DNA of 64,000 nucleotides from positions 1 to 64,000 of the forward strand of contig CANPMT010000004.1 of assembly GCA_947575235.1 (NCBI GenBank), read 5' to 3'. The notes under the pieces were generated by a model. The model did no database searches. It was not told the origin of the DNA and saw only the letters and a list, made by a program, of their open reading frames with translations. Numbering within the stretch: the first letter of the stretch is position 1; each line of letters starts with the position of its first letter. The position numbers and the translations under genes are program-made. Shown here one piece after another: positions 37,963-48,104 of this stretch. The stretch comes from an uncultured Porphyromonadaceae bacterium (lineage in GTDB: Bacteria; Bacteroidota; Bacteroidia; Bacteroidales; Muribaculaceae).

Positions 37963-40412
37963 TTTACAACTTTTGCAGAGAGGTGAGTTCCGTCTGCGAG
38001 GGTGCAGTCAATGATTATGACGCTTCCTTCAGCTGCGGAAACAGGGAAGGTATAATTTGAATCGTTGATATTGTCGGCCTGAGCTATAAGAGCCCCGGCC
38101 ACGCTCCATGCACGCAGGGAGAGGATGGCAGTCCCCGCGTCGACGCGGCAGTTGCCCGAAGTGGTGAAGAAGGCGGTAAGACGTTCTGCAGGGGTGGATT
38201 CGTCGCCTATGGCCTCGACTCCATTCCATGAACGCTTCTCAATGCGGTAGACACGGGCATCAGACTTAGGCACCTCATATTTGAAGCCCTCGCCGTCGAA
38301 ATCAACCCTCTCGCCTGTCCAGAGTTCCTTTATACCCTTCACATTCTCCGGGTCAATCCCGATTCTGTCAAAAAGGATACGGTCGCTCTTGTCGGCGCCG
38401 AACACCGTTTTCTCGAAATTGAAAGCGGCCACATAGAGATAGCGCTCGCTATCACGCATGAAGAGCGATTCTGAATATTGTGCCGAGGTGGTCATGAGCG
38501 CACTTGTGGGTCGGTTACCCTCGATGGGACGGAACGAGCCGAGATTGTCGCGCACATATGCGTTGATGTCGGCATTACCCATAATCTCCAGGGCACGGCG
38601 GCGTGATTCGGCTGAATAGCCATATTCCTGACCATCTTTCAGTATGGTGCCCTCCTCAGAGAGATTGTCACCGAATATGAATGCTCCGGAGGCCATGCCG
38701 GTGGTGGCGCGGGCACGGTTCTCACCCATGCTCTCGGCCGCCCCATGGTCGGCTTTGCAGAGCACAAGCTGGTCGGGGTCGTTCACAGTGTATAGGCGGT
38801 CGGTCCACCAGCCATAGCTGATGGCGTTCATGACATACTCGCTCTCACCGATCTCGCTGAAACGGTCGCAGCACTGACGGCGTCCGTGAGCATACTGATA
38901 GGGGAACATAGGGGCGATTGACTCCACCACATACATGCCATATCTCTCAGCCTCCTCACGCAGAATCTGCATTCCATAGTTGTAGGCCATTACACCGGTG
39001 GTGATTTCAGGGTCGTACCAGCTGTCACCCTCGCACATGCCGTTGTTGAGGAAGTCAACCTTCACATATTTCACTCCGTAAGAGGCATACTTGGCCATGA
39101 AACTCTCGATATGCTTGCGGATGGCCGGGTGAGTCGGATCGATGGCATAGGCTCCGTTTGAGTTGACCTTGATCAGCTTCCCGTCATGACGCAGGGCGGC
39201 CTGTCCCCATGTATAGGAGGGTTCGGCACCGATTCCTGTGCCGGATATGATATCGTTCTCAACCCAGCCCCAGAGCACGAAGGGGCCGCAATAGAGACCC
39301 AAGTCCATCGACAATCCGTCGACAGTCTCGCGTCCATCCTTGTAAGGCTCGTCGCCGAGCACCTTTGTGCCGAGTTTCTTCATATATGCGGCCGGTATGT
39401 TATCCTCGGCGAAAGCGTCGAGCGAGATAACCGTGCGGCCGTCGTTGCGTTGGAACCCGAGCGGACGGAGGTTCTCATCTATCCAGCGGGCAGTCTCCAC
39501 CACACCGTTATAGTTGACGTAATTCATCATCACGCCCCAGGAACTCCAGCCCATCGGGTTTCCGCCTGTCCATTCCCAGCGGGGAACGACGACGGTGTTG
39601 GCGTCGGCAAATGAGTCGAGACCCTCGCGCCAGTCGTCAAACATACCCACCATGAAACGGGCCGATGTCACCACCTCACCCTTCACTTTACCGTGGGCGC
39701 ATACGTCGCGTGTCTCCTCGTTGGCCAGACCGGAGAGGAGCTCGAACCCGTTGAGACCGAACCCTGTGGCGTAAGAGGAGGCCGACACACCGTTTTTCCA
39801 TTTGTCATGGTCGACCGACCCTGCCACGAGTCCAAGGCGCGAGGTGCCGTCGAATATGGCCGTCACCTCATGCGACGTGCGTCGCACATCGCTGATCTTA
39901 TCGATACCGAAACGGATATGGCCGTCGTTGTCGTAAGGCACCGTTATGAAACGGTTGTCGCCACCATTGAAGGGGTTGGTGCGGTGGTCGGTAGCCAGAG
40001 GCACCATATAGTTGCTCTGGAGCGTGGCGCCATTCTCCGAGGCCACACTCACCGACACGATGAAGTAGGGGAGATTGTCGTAGAAGTTGATATGCTGGGT
40101 CATGACAGCCCCCTCCTTAGGGAAGGCTATCTCGAGGCCGCGGCCGGTGCCGAAGCAGTCATCCGTGACAGTTTCCGTCACCACAGGAGCGACATCCCCT
40201 GTGGTGATTGTGCGGGTGTCGGTCTCACCATAGATATTGTAGGAGAGAGTGGCGTATCCCTGCTTGAACACCTCCTTGTCGCGGTGCGACATCAGCAGAT
40301 AGCCGCTGTCGTCGACGTTAACCCTCCATTCGCCGAAGGCGAAGTCGGTGGCCGCCTCCGATGTGAAGGCTCCCGAGAGCAGAAGGGTGAGCGGAAGAAT
40401 ATACTTTTTCAT
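37959..40412 (-). CDS. Alpha-galactosidase-like glycoside hydrolase (clan GH-D type)
   Basis: MGWSSWGVMMNYVNYNGV, DPTHPAIRKHIESFMAKYASYGVKYVKVDFLNNG; 4-bp overlap with the HTCS start. Confidence 0.8.
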   Translation of the reverse strand: MKKYILPLTLLLSGAFTSEAATDFAFGEWRVNVDDSGYLLMSHRDKEVFKQGYATLSYNIYGETDTRTITTGDVAPVVTETVTDDCFGTGRGLEIAFPKEGAVMTQHINFYDNLPYFIVSVSVASENGATLQSNYMVPLATDHRTNPFNGGDNRFITVPYDNDGHIRFGIDKISDVRRTSHEVTAIFDGTSRLGLVAGSVDHDKWKNGVSASSYATGFGLNGFELLSGLANEETRDVCAHGKVKGEVVTSARFMVGMFDDWREGLDSFADANTVVVPRWEWTGGNPMGWSSWGVMMNYVNYNGVVETARWIDENLRPLGFQRNDGRTVISLDAFAEDNIPAAYMKKLGTKVLGDEPYKDGRETVDGLSMDLGLYCGPFVLWGWVENDIISGTGIGAEPSYTWGQAALRHDGKLIKVNSNGAYAIDPTHPAIRKHIESFMAKYASYGVKYVKVDFLNNGMCEGDSWYDPEITTGVMAYNYGMQILREEAERYGMYVVESIAPMFPYQYAHGRRQCCDRFSEIGESEYVMNAISYGWWTDRLYTVNDPDQLVLCKADHGAAESMGENRARATTGMASGAFIFGDNLSEEGTILKDGQEYGYSAESRRRALEIMGNADINAYVRDNLGSFRPIEGNRPTSALMTTSAQYSESLFMRDSERYLYVAAFNFEKTVFGADKSDRILFDRIGIDPENVKGIKELWTGERVDFDGEGFKYEVPKSDARVYRIEKRSWNGVEAIGDESTPAERLTAFFTTSGNCRVDAGTAILSLRAWSVAGALIAQADNINDSNYTFPVSAAEGSVIIIDCTLADGTHLSAKVVK

Positions 40413-40413
40413 G

Positions 40414-42417
40414 TTATCTCTTGATTCGGTAAACTTTTACATCCTTAGAGGGAACCTGAGCCGAGAGTTTCCCATGCAGGTTCATATTGTCATGGCTCCA
40501 GAGCTCGGTTGTGGTGTAATCCTGACCCTCCGAGAGCCCGATGCGACGCAAGGGGATTGTGTTGGTCATGGGTTGGTCGGAAAAGTTGAAGACCGCCACA
40601 TAGATGTTGTCGCCATCCTCAGCCACGAAAGCGTTTGCGGCACGGTCACCCTCGCCAGGCTCGATGGGGCGGAATGAATGGCAGCGGCGTGCCATCTCAT
40701 TTATATCGTTGTTGGTGACATTGCGTATGATACGCTGCTTTGTGGCCTCGTCACCCTCCAGGCTCATATCATCGCCAAGGAGATAGACTCCGGTCAGGGC
40801 GCTTGAAGTGACACGGGCACGGTTCTCGCCGTCGGTCACATTCTCCAATACGATATGGTCGGCATCGTTGTTATGATACACATGGTCGAGCCACCAGCCG
40901 TAGGTGAGGGAGTTGAGCGTATACTCGGTGTTGTTGATATCGGCCCAGGCGTCGCAGCCGATACGGCGGCTGTGGGCGAAATTGCCGGGGAGCACAGGAG
41001 CGATCGAGAGGTTGATCCAGAGCTTCCCGTCGGCCACACTGTCGATGAAAGCCATACCCTCGTTGTAGGCCTGGATTCCGGTGGTGACATCCGGATTGAA
41101 ATGGCGGTCGCTCTCATATGTGCCGTGGGCCATGAAGTCAATCTTCACATATTCATATCCCCAGTCGATGAATTCCTTCATCTGGCGTGCTATGCGTGCC
41201 TTTGTGGCCGGATGGGTGGGGTCGAGGGCGTAGGCACCGTCAAACTCCAGGATATTGTCGCCGGCCATCAGATAGAGATCCTTGAACTTATACTGCGGCA
41301 TCTCCCCTACGGTAGCCTCGGGGTCCTTCCCCCAGTCGGTGAACGGGCAGTAGTAGATACCGGCTTTCTGACCGTTGGCGCGGCAATGCTCCACAAATTT
41401 CTTATGCTCCTCAGGTTTGAAGCCGAAATCCCAGAAAGCGTCCAGTCCGATATATACAGTGCCGTCGGCATTGGCATATCCGTTTGGCTGGAGATTCTTC
41501 GCGAAGAAATCGCTCACCTCCATGGCCTTGTCATAGGTGATTTTAGTCTGAAGCTTACCCCAGCTGTTCCAGCCGAAGGGGCGTGCGCCGCGCGCTGCGA
41601 TTTTCGGGGCCTGGATAGAGCAGAGGTCGCCGAAAGTCTCCATTCCGTCGCGCCAGTCGTCAAAGACGCCCACCATCACCTTAGGCGACTTCACGGACTT
41701 CCCTTTCACCTTTCCGTGAGGACGTATGTCACGGGTGAGGTTAGACCATGCTCCACCATAGACGGCCAGGGAGTCTACGCGGTTTGAGCCGGATGTATGA
41801 TTCTTTATACCGGTTTTCCATGTGTCGTGTTCCACCGATCCCAATATGATGCCACGGCGGGTGTCAGCGTTGAGCATGGCCGACACCTCATAGCTCTCGG
41901 GAGCCTCCTCTCCGAAGGGTGTTATGCGGTAGCGTACCCAAGCGTCATTGTCAAACGGTATGAACACGGTTGAGTTTCCGGCACGGTCGAATGCGTCGAA
42001 GGGGGTGGCGGTCCAGATGGGTGCCATATAGTTCAGAGCCGTTCCGTTACGGTCGGACACTGTGAAATCGGTTAGGAGATAGTCACGCTCGGGATACATA
42101 TAGAAATACTGTGTCACCTTCACGCCATCCTTCTCGCCTGAGAGGGTGACCAGTTTCCCCTTGCCGAATTTGTCGGAGAGGGCTGACTCCTTTGAGGAGA
42201 TATTTTTGAGAGAGGAGAAAGAGCGGCGGTCATTGTCGACTCCCCACTGCGCCACGCTTCCGGGAGCGATGGTGTCATAGTTGTGGAGAATTGTAGTGGC
42301 ACCATTGTTGTCGATGCATAGGGCCCATGGGCCTGCCACATGAGTCTTGGCTCCGGCCGGAAGAGCCGAAAGAGCCAGCATTGCTGTTACGAATAAATTT
42401 GCAGATGTCGTTTTCAT
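40414..42417 (-). CDS. Alpha-galactosidase-like glycoside hydrolase, paralogue of the neighbour
   Basis: FGWNSWGKLQTKITYDKA, DPTHPATKARIARQMKEFIDWGYEYVKIDFMAHG; start reassigned to MKTTSANLF (42417) because a -7 box lies at 42475-42482. Confidence 0.82.
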   Translation of the reverse strand: MKTTSANLFVTAMLALSALPAGAKTHVAGPWALCIDNNGATTILHNYDTIAPGSVAQWGVDNDRRSFSSLKNISSKESALSDKFGKGKLVTLSGEKDGVKVTQYFYMYPERDYLLTDFTVSDRNGTALNYMAPIWTATPFDAFDRAGNSTVFIPFDNDAWVRYRITPFGEEAPESYEVSAMLNADTRRGIILGSVEHDTWKTGIKNHTSGSNRVDSLAVYGGAWSNLTRDIRPHGKVKGKSVKSPKVMVGVFDDWRDGMETFGDLCSIQAPKIAARGARPFGWNSWGKLQTKITYDKAMEVSDFFAKNLQPNGYANADGTVYIGLDAFWDFGFKPEEHKKFVEHCRANGQKAGIYYCPFTDWGKDPEATVGEMPQYKFKDLYLMAGDNILEFDGAYALDPTHPATKARIARQMKEFIDWGYEYVKIDFMAHGTYESDRHFNPDVTTGIQAYNEGMAFIDSVADGKLWINLSIAPVLPGNFAHSRRIGCDAWADINNTEYTLNSLTYGWWLDHVYHNNDADHIVLENVTDGENRARVTSSALTGVYLLGDDMSLEGDEATKQRIIRNVTNNDINEMARRCHSFRPIEPGEGDRAANAFVAEDGDNIYVAVFNFSDQPMTNTIPLRRIGLSEGQDYTTTELWSHDNMNLHGKLSAQVPSKDVKVYRIKR

Positions 42418-42474
42418 GATTCGGTTGGTTCGGTTTGATGTCAGGAATGTGGAAATAACTCCTGATTCGCACTG

Positions 42475-42482
42475 CAAAATTA
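42475..42482 (-). promoter_or_regulatory. -7 box TAATTTTG of the GH/HTCS operon
   Basis: CAAAATTA on + strand, about 58 nt upstream of the reassigned start. Confidence 0.55.
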
Positions 42483-42630
42483 TGGTTTCCGCTGCGTCAT
42501 TCCTACTATTTTTGCCCCAATAATTGAAAGAAATGCGTCAAAACCCCGATTTTTTGGTAAAAACCGGGGTTTTTCGGGGGTGTGCGGGGGCGGTTGCGGG
42601 GAAGGGGAGGATTGGAGCATGGATAAAGAG

Positions 42631-42658
42631 AAAGGGCAGACCGCACGGTCTGCCCTTT
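42631..42658 (-). terminator. Terminator downstream of the VCBS/FG-GAP gene
   Basis: AAAGGGCAGACC-GCAC-GGTCTGCCCTTT perfect 12-bp hairpin. Confidence 0.7.
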
Positions 42659-42796
42659 ACTGTTGATTAACCTCTGAACCTAAAATTATTCAATCTTTAT
42701 TGAACCAAGATTTATACTACCTTGATGATGTATTTGCTGTGTTTTACCTAATCAAAAAAAAGTATTTGCACTGTGTCTTTGGGGTAAAGAATGATA

Positions 42797-44863
42797 TTAT
42801 TTCACGAGCTTGGCTGAGCCGTTGGCGGTGGCCACTACATAGATGCCTTTTGCATCAAGAGCGATAACCTCTCCGGCTACACCTGCGGCTACCTTCTGAC
42901 CCTGTGCGTTGAACACTGTCACAGCCTCGCCGTTACCGGCAACGATGATTCCATTCTCAACCACACTTACCTTGAGGTTCTTGATGGCCTTGTCAGCGCT
43001 GATCTCCTTCACGCCTGAAGTGACGGCCTTTGCGAATGCGCTGTAGGTCTCGTTCTTGAGGCTGATGGCCTGGACACCCACTTCTGCATCCTCTATGTCG
43101 GTAGCGATTGAATAGCTCATCTGGTTAGGACGGAGAGCCACGTGTTTACCCTCGGCAACTTTCAGGAAGCCTGTCTCAATGTCAGCGGGTATGAGGCAGT
43201 AAGTTCCGTTAGCGTTCTTGATGTAGAGGTTGTAAGCCAGCCCGTCGATGAGAGCTGTATCCTCATCATATTCCCAAGAAACGTTGAGTTGGCCGTCAGC
43301 GTAGTTCACCTTCACATTCTCAGGAGCTGCGGGAGCCTCAGGTGTTGTGCCTACATTATAGAAGAGACGATCCTTTGTGCCATAACCGGTGTGGAAAATG
43401 TCTGTCAGACCATTGTTGTTCAAGTCGCCGACGCAGCTGTATTTATCCTCCTCTACCATACCTTCATGGATCGCGGGGCTGAATTTACCGTAGTTGTCAC
43501 CGTAGAATATACGGAGCTGATTATTTTCACCGGGCTTGCCATTATAGTAAATGTCATAGTTGCCGTCGCCATCGAAGTCACGAATAATAGGGCGATAACC
43601 CTCGTTCCCTTCAAGGCCGAGTTCGGCTGCCTGCATGGGTAACTCATAAAGAGCAGTCTCATCCTGAGTGTTTGTATAGAGGAAAGCCTCCCATCCATAA
43701 CCGTTGTCACTCCATCCGGGTACGTAGAAATCAAAATATCCGTCGAAGTCGAAATCAGCGATTGCAGTGCCGGCTGAACGAAGAGCTATGAAGTCAGAGG
43801 GTGTTACCTCCTCGAATGCCTTACCTTCGCGGTTGAGATAGATGAATGCGCGGTGTCCACCCTTGCGGTCGCCGATGTGGCAATCATCCATCCATCCTAT
43901 GTTTACGATATCAAGCCATCCGTCGTTATTGATATCAGCGAAATGTACGTTGCCGCTGCAGGGGGCGAACCAGCCTTCGAGCTGTTCGCGGGGAGCGATA
44001 ACCTCACCCGGGACGATTACGTTTCCTTCTTCATCCTTCTCGTCAGGACTCTTGGATTCGTTAGTCCATACTCCGCCGTTCACAGAAGCGATGCGCATAT
44101 TCTCGAACTTCCCTGAACCGTTGATATTGCGGTAGAGGTTGACTGCACGTCCGGGAAGAAGATCCTCCCCCTCACCTCTGGTCACTTCAGTTGCGCTGAC
44201 GATGAAATCAACGAACCCATCACGGTCGTAGTCACCTACAGCTATTGCAAAAGGTGTGCCGTCGTTGTCAGGTTTCATGTTAGGAATGGCAGCTTCCTCA
44301 ACCATAGAGAAAGTTCCGTCACCGTTATTCTTATAGAGTGTAACGTGGCTTGTCTTCCACTCATCGCCCCAGCCTGTCCAGTCATCTGAGTTATTGAATC
44401 CGAACTGAATGAGGTCGAGCAGACCGTCATTATTATAGTCTATGGCAGCCGAACTGTTGAAAGAGCTTACGCGGACACCATGTCCGGGATCCACCATATG
44501 CCACTTATAGATAGGGTCGCCGTTCTCATCGAGAAGAACATTTCCCTGATCATCAGTTTCAGGTTCATCGTTCTGTGCAGCTGTCCACTTGTTTATATCG
44601 AAGAGGTCAGTCCCCTTGTTGAAGATGAAAGTTGATGTCTGAGTCCATCCCCAGATACCGGCTTTGTCAAGATCCGGGTCAAGCTGGCCTGCGTGATAGA
44701 TGTCAAGCCAACCGTTATTGGTGAAGTCTGCTGCAACGGGGACAGTACGATGTATTGTGGGGAAACCCTCGAACTTACTCTCTTCGAAGGTTGTCTGTGC
44801 CATGGCTGTGCCTGCGAGAGCCGAAACTCCGAGAGCCATGAAATACTTGGTAGAAGATTTCAT
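42797..44863 (-). CDS. VCBS/FG-GAP repeat secreted protein with T9SS type A sorting domain
   Basis: Repeated D.N.DG..D and DFDGDGNYDIYY motifs; C-terminus VFNAQGQKVAAGVAGEVIALDAKGIYVVATANGSAKLVK. Confidence 0.85.
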   Translation of the reverse strand: MKSSTKYFMALGVSALAGTAMAQTTFEESKFEGFPTIHRTVPVAADFTNNGWLDIYHAGQLDPDLDKAGIWGWTQTSTFIFNKGTDLFDINKWTAAQNDEPETDDQGNVLLDENGDPIYKWHMVDPGHGVRVSSFNSSAAIDYNNDGLLDLIQFGFNNSDDWTGWGDEWKTSHVTLYKNNGDGTFSMVEEAAIPNMKPDNDGTPFAIAVGDYDRDGFVDFIVSATEVTRGEGEDLLPGRAVNLYRNINGSGKFENMRIASVNGGVWTNESKSPDEKDEEGNVIVPGEVIAPREQLEGWFAPCSGNVHFADINNDGWLDIVNIGWMDDCHIGDRKGGHRAFIYLNREGKAFEEVTPSDFIALRSAGTAIADFDFDGYFDFYVPGWSDNGYGWEAFLYTNTQDETALYELPMQAAELGLEGNEGYRPIIRDFDGDGNYDIYYNGKPGENNQLRIFYGDNYGKFSPAIHEGMVEEDKYSCVGDLNNNGLTDIFHTGYGTKDRLFYNVGTTPEAPAAPENVKVNYADGQLNVSWEYDEDTALIDGLAYNLYIKNANGTYCLIPADIETGFLKVAEGKHVALRPNQMSYSIATDIEDAEVGVQAISLKNETYSAFAKAVTSGVKEISADKAIKNLKVSVVENGIIVAGNGEAVTVFNAQGQKVAAGVAGEVIALDAKGIYVVATANGSAKLVK

Positions 44864-44954
44864 AAAGTATGTCGTTTAGTTTGAATGAAATTTTTCAAGG
44901 TTTGTTATGTCGTTTTTGCCCTCTCCGGGAACCGGTTGTTCCGGGAATGCGACG

Positions 44955-44962
44955 CAAAATTA
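44955..44962 (-). promoter_or_regulatory. -7 box TAATTTTG upstream of the VCBS gene
   Basis: CAAAATTA on + strand. Confidence 0.5.
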
Positions 44963-45258
44963 CCCTAAAAAATGAAAAGAATCGGGCGAGTTTTCGCCAA
45001 AAAATAGAATTTTTGCGGAAATCCATCACCCTCAAAAGGTATTTTTGCATTATTTGCATTATTCCTTTCATCGCTTACTCATCCTCACTCCCCTCCATAC
45101 TCTTATCCGAATGGTTAGATACTATGAAGGCATCCCCCTGTAAGATTCCGCACTCTATATCGCAAGGATAAGAAGAGCCAAAATAAGTGATAAAAGAATT
45201 ACCGGGATAACACTCCACGAAAATCTTCTCAGCTATTTGAAAAATCAAAATTTATGAT

Positions 45259-45266
45259 TATTTTTG
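45259..45266 (+). promoter_or_regulatory. -7 box TATTTTTG upstream of the CDS at 45327
   Basis: Matches TAnnTTTG. Confidence 0.5.
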
Positions 45267-45326
45267 TGCAGATACTCGTGAACTGTATTTCTTATTTATA
45301 AACCACTCCATAAACAACCTAATAAC

Positions 45327-46604
45327 ATGAATAGAAAAGCGTACTTTTCTGCAGGTTTGCTCTATGCTCTGGGGGTGTTGGCCCCTCAGGCAGGTGTCAC
45401 CGATCCATGTGTCATCCGGAGCAATGAGTATGATGATTCTGAACTCATACTCCCCCGTTTCCTAAAAGGGGATGACGCTCAGTTGCTCTTCAGATATAAT
45501 GACCAGGAGACCGGGGTCACATCATTCTCCATACTCGACAGCAAATTGAATGAGATTGCCCATTTTTCTTCTGAGGCATATCCTGAGGTCACAGCTGTAA
45601 AGAAGAGCTATCGATCCATTTGGGGACCAAGCGGTGTATATGAGACAAATGTCTATGACAATTTCAGACAGGAAGAGATAACAGAGGAGATGTTTTTCTC
45701 TATCGCCGACATTGAAGGATATACTCGTCGTGAAGATCATGACGGTGAAATCTGGATGTTCTATGATGGTGGCGATGAATGGGGGTATGTGAATTCATAC
45801 TTTGAGTATGAGGTGTTGGGAACAAGATATCCCAGAAGAATCTATCTCTTTAAGGATAATACATTCTATGAAAGAATATTTGAATATGCCTGTCAAGGTT
45901 GGGAAGTGCTGGGATATGATGAGGATCATCCCAGAGAGCAGACCGTCAGCCGTCGACCACAAATCGTATCTCTTGATGGTAGATCTGATACCTGTGGAGA
46001 TATGGATATCATCACGGTAACACAGACACTCTTCAATGAGGATGAAGATTACGAATGGGTTATTCCCATCTATTCTGTCATAAGTGTCAGTGAAGAGAAT
46101 GATAGTGAAAAGATAGAGGGGGAGGATGTGGCTTGCACAGGTTTCAAGATTATTTCAAATACCGGTGTAACTGTGGCTGAGGTCAACTTCCCGTCGGGAT
46201 ATGTGAGCCCGTATGGAAATCTTGAAATGGGTATACTTATTATGGGCTCAGATATGTATCTTTGCACAGTGGTGAAAGATGATGCGGGTAATTATTACGA
46301 TATTTCATACACCATGTCTGATGGTTCTTCAGTGAAGCAGGTTGGTGCTCCTAAGAGGGTGAGCGTTAGTCCAAGAACACCCAAGAAAGGGACTCCGGTG
46401 GTAGTGAGTCTTGACAATGAGGTCTCGTATGGCAGTCTGCTCACGGTAGTGTCGGCATCCGGAGCCGTAGTTATGTCGCGTAACATCCCGGCTGGGATGG
46501 ATTCCGTTGAGATAGACACCAACAACATGCCTGCTGGAATGTATATCGTGAATGTAAATGACGGTAAGACAATCCGTGAGGCCGCTAAGATAATAATACG
46601 TTGA
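45327..46604 (+). CDS. Secreted protein with T9SS type A sorting domain
   Basis: Signal-peptide-like N-terminus; C-terminus VVSASGAVVMSRNIPAGMDSVEIDTNNMPAGMYIVNVNDGKTIREAAKIIIR. Confidence 0.72.
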   Translation: MNRKAYFSAGLLYALGVLAPQAGVTDPCVIRSNEYDDSELILPRFLKGDDAQLLFRYNDQETGVTSFSILDSKLNEIAHFSSEAYPEVTAVKKSYRSIWGPSGVYETNVYDNFRQEEITEEMFFSIADIEGYTRREDHDGEIWMFYDGGDEWGYVNSYFEYEVLGTRYPRRIYLFKDNTFYERIFEYACQGWEVLGYDEDHPREQTVSRRPQIVSLDGRSDTCGDMDIITVTQTLFNEDEDYEWVIPIYSVISVSEENDSEKIEGEDVACTGFKIISNTGVTVAEVNFPSGYVSPYGNLEMGILIMGSDMYLCTVVKDDAGNYYDISYTMSDGSSVKQVGAPKRVSVSPRTPKKGTPVVVSLDNEVSYGSLLTVVSASGAVVMSRNIPAGMDSVEIDTNNMPAGMYIVNVNDGKTIREAAKIIIR

Positions 46605-46630
46605 GACAACTTTATAGTTGAATCCCAAAT

Positions 46631-46685
46631 GCAAGAACGCTGAAATTATCTCAATAAACGAGTGAGATAATTTCAGCGTTCTTGC
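46631..46685. repeat. Long palindrome, left copy
   Basis: GCAAGAACGCTGAAATTATCTCA-ATAAACGAG-TGAGATAATTTCAGCGTTCTTGC; perfect 23-bp arms. Confidence 0.95.
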
Positions 46686-46722
46686 TTATAGAAATTCAGT
46701 GAAAAGGATGTAATTGCCTTGG

Positions 46723-47652
46723 TCAAAGATCAAGAATTGCTCTTACTCGGTCAGTTGATGTTTTAGCAACGGTGGCTATAGTATCTAATGACAAGCCGTT
46801 TTCATACATTGACCGAATCATTATTTCCATGCCTTCAGCTCGACCCTCAGCTCTGCCTTCAGCTCTGCTTTCAGCTCTACCTTCGGCTCGACCCTCAGCC
46901 AGGCCTTCAGCTCTGCCTTCATCGCGAGCTGTATCAAGCACATCATTCTGAACCATGATGTTGTCCATATGCTCTTCGTATGCTCTTCTCTCCTCGGGTG
47001 TCATTGACAGTATCCGCAGCTTCTCCTTCACCTGTGCCAGACCGGGAGCATGGGTGTCATCCTTGACTGTGCCTGTCTTCAGATAGTTCATCCATTCGTC
47101 AAGGTATGTCTCCGGTTTCTTGTCGAATGTGTTCACCCGGAGAAGATAGTATTCGGGAAAAACTTCCCTGGGCAGATGCTGCACAATCACGCCGTTCTCC
47201 TTTGTGTTGACGCGAAGGTTGTCGCCTGTATGTATCCCCTTGAAAACGGTCTCTCCATGATAGACGTAATCATCCCCCTGACCGTATTCACAGTAGAGGA
47301 TGCTGATTGAATATACCTTCTTCACCTGGTCATACTTGTCCCCGATGTCGATATGTTCCGTTATAGCCTTGCATGTGCCATAGAGAATGCGCTGCAGATA
47401 GTAAAGCTGACGTGTGAGCTGCACCTCTACGATTATGAGATGTCCCTTGCTGTTCTTCGCCTTGATGTCCACACGGTTGAACTTGTCGGTGTCGCTCTCC
47501 TGGTTTGACTCGCTCTCCAGAATCTCGACAATCCTGACGTTGTCGTTGAGCAAAACCGATATCAGCCCCTCCAATATACCGAAATTGGCCTTGTCACGAA
47601 GGGTGTGTTTCATGGCCCAGTCAAATCTTATGTAGCTGTTATTCTTTTCCAT
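46723..47652 (-). CDS. Rpn family recombination-promoting nuclease/putative transposase, copy 2
   Basis: Near-identical to the copy at 24023-24964; start set at MEKNNSYIRF to match copy 1. Confidence 0.88.
   Translation of the reverse strand: MEKNNSYIRFDWAMKHTLRDKANFGILEGLISVLLNDNVRIVEILESESNQESDTDKFNRVDIKAKNSKGHLIIVEVQLTRQLYYLQRILYGTCKAITEHIDIGDKYDQVKKVYSISILYCEYGQGDDYVYHGETVFKGIHTGDNLRVNTKENGVIVQHLPREVFPEYYLLRVNTFDKKPETYLDEWMNYLKTGTVKDDTHAPGLAQVKEKLRILSMTPEERRAYEEHMDNIMVQNDVLDTARDEGRAEGLAEGRAEGRAESRAEGRAEGRAEGMEIMIRSMYENGLSLDTIATVAKTSTDRVRAILDL
46831..46914 (-). repeat. 12-bp coding repeat (RAEG-type, 7 units) in Rpn copy 2
   Basis: RAEGLAEGRAEGRAESRAEGRAEGRAEG in the translation. Confidence 0.9.
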
Positions 47653-47712
47653 AATCCCATTATAGCGTTCATGCCAAATCATTGTCTGAGATAATTTTTT
47701 TATAATCGAAAG

Positions 47713-47988
47713 TTATAGTTGTTCCCTTAAGGTGTCTAAAGGTAAGGTGTTACCTGATTTGGCTTCTTTTATTGACTGAGTTATGCCTTTAAGAATCTCA
47801 TTTTCTCGCAATGCCTTCTGTGTCATATTGGTCTCTTCGTCAGGCTCTGAATAGACTAAGTCAAGCAATGCGCATTCCACGAAGTTGTTGAGGCTACGGT
47901 TCTGTTTGCGAGCCATCTTTTTAAGTCTCTCAATGAGATCTACCGGAAGTCGAAAGCTCTGGGCTTTCTTTTGTATTGCTATATCCAT
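47713..47988 (-). CDS. Ribbon-helix-helix antitoxin-like protein
   Basis: KKAQSFRLPVDLIERLKKMARKQNRSLNNFVECALLDLVY; start reassigned to MDIAIQKK (47988) because a -7 box lies at 48007-48014. Confidence 0.75.
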   Translation of the reverse strand: MDIAIQKKAQSFRLPVDLIERLKKMARKQNRSLNNFVECALLDLVYSEPDEETNMTQKALRENEILKGITQSIKEAKSGNTLPLDTLREQL

Positions 47989-48006
47989 AGTGAATTGATT
48001 TGTGTG

Positions 48007-48014
48007 CAAAGTTA
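48007..48014 (-). promoter_or_regulatory. -7 box TAACTTTG of the RHH gene
   Basis: CAAAGTTA on + strand, 19 nt upstream of the reassigned start. Confidence 0.55.
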
Positions 48015-48104
48015 ATAGATTTGTATTACAATAACAAATTCTCTCTGACTTAAGTTCCGCAAGGCTATGTAGAGTGGTGTAATTATTCAATACTCACCCA
48101 AAAA

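Noticed and set aside
40855-41787. 310-aa plus-strand ORF antisense to an alpha-galactosidase gene
   Set aside because: Shadow ORF: fully overlaps a well-supported CDS, has no recognisable domain, and low-complexity V/G/H-rich composition typical of antisense reading of GC-rich codons.
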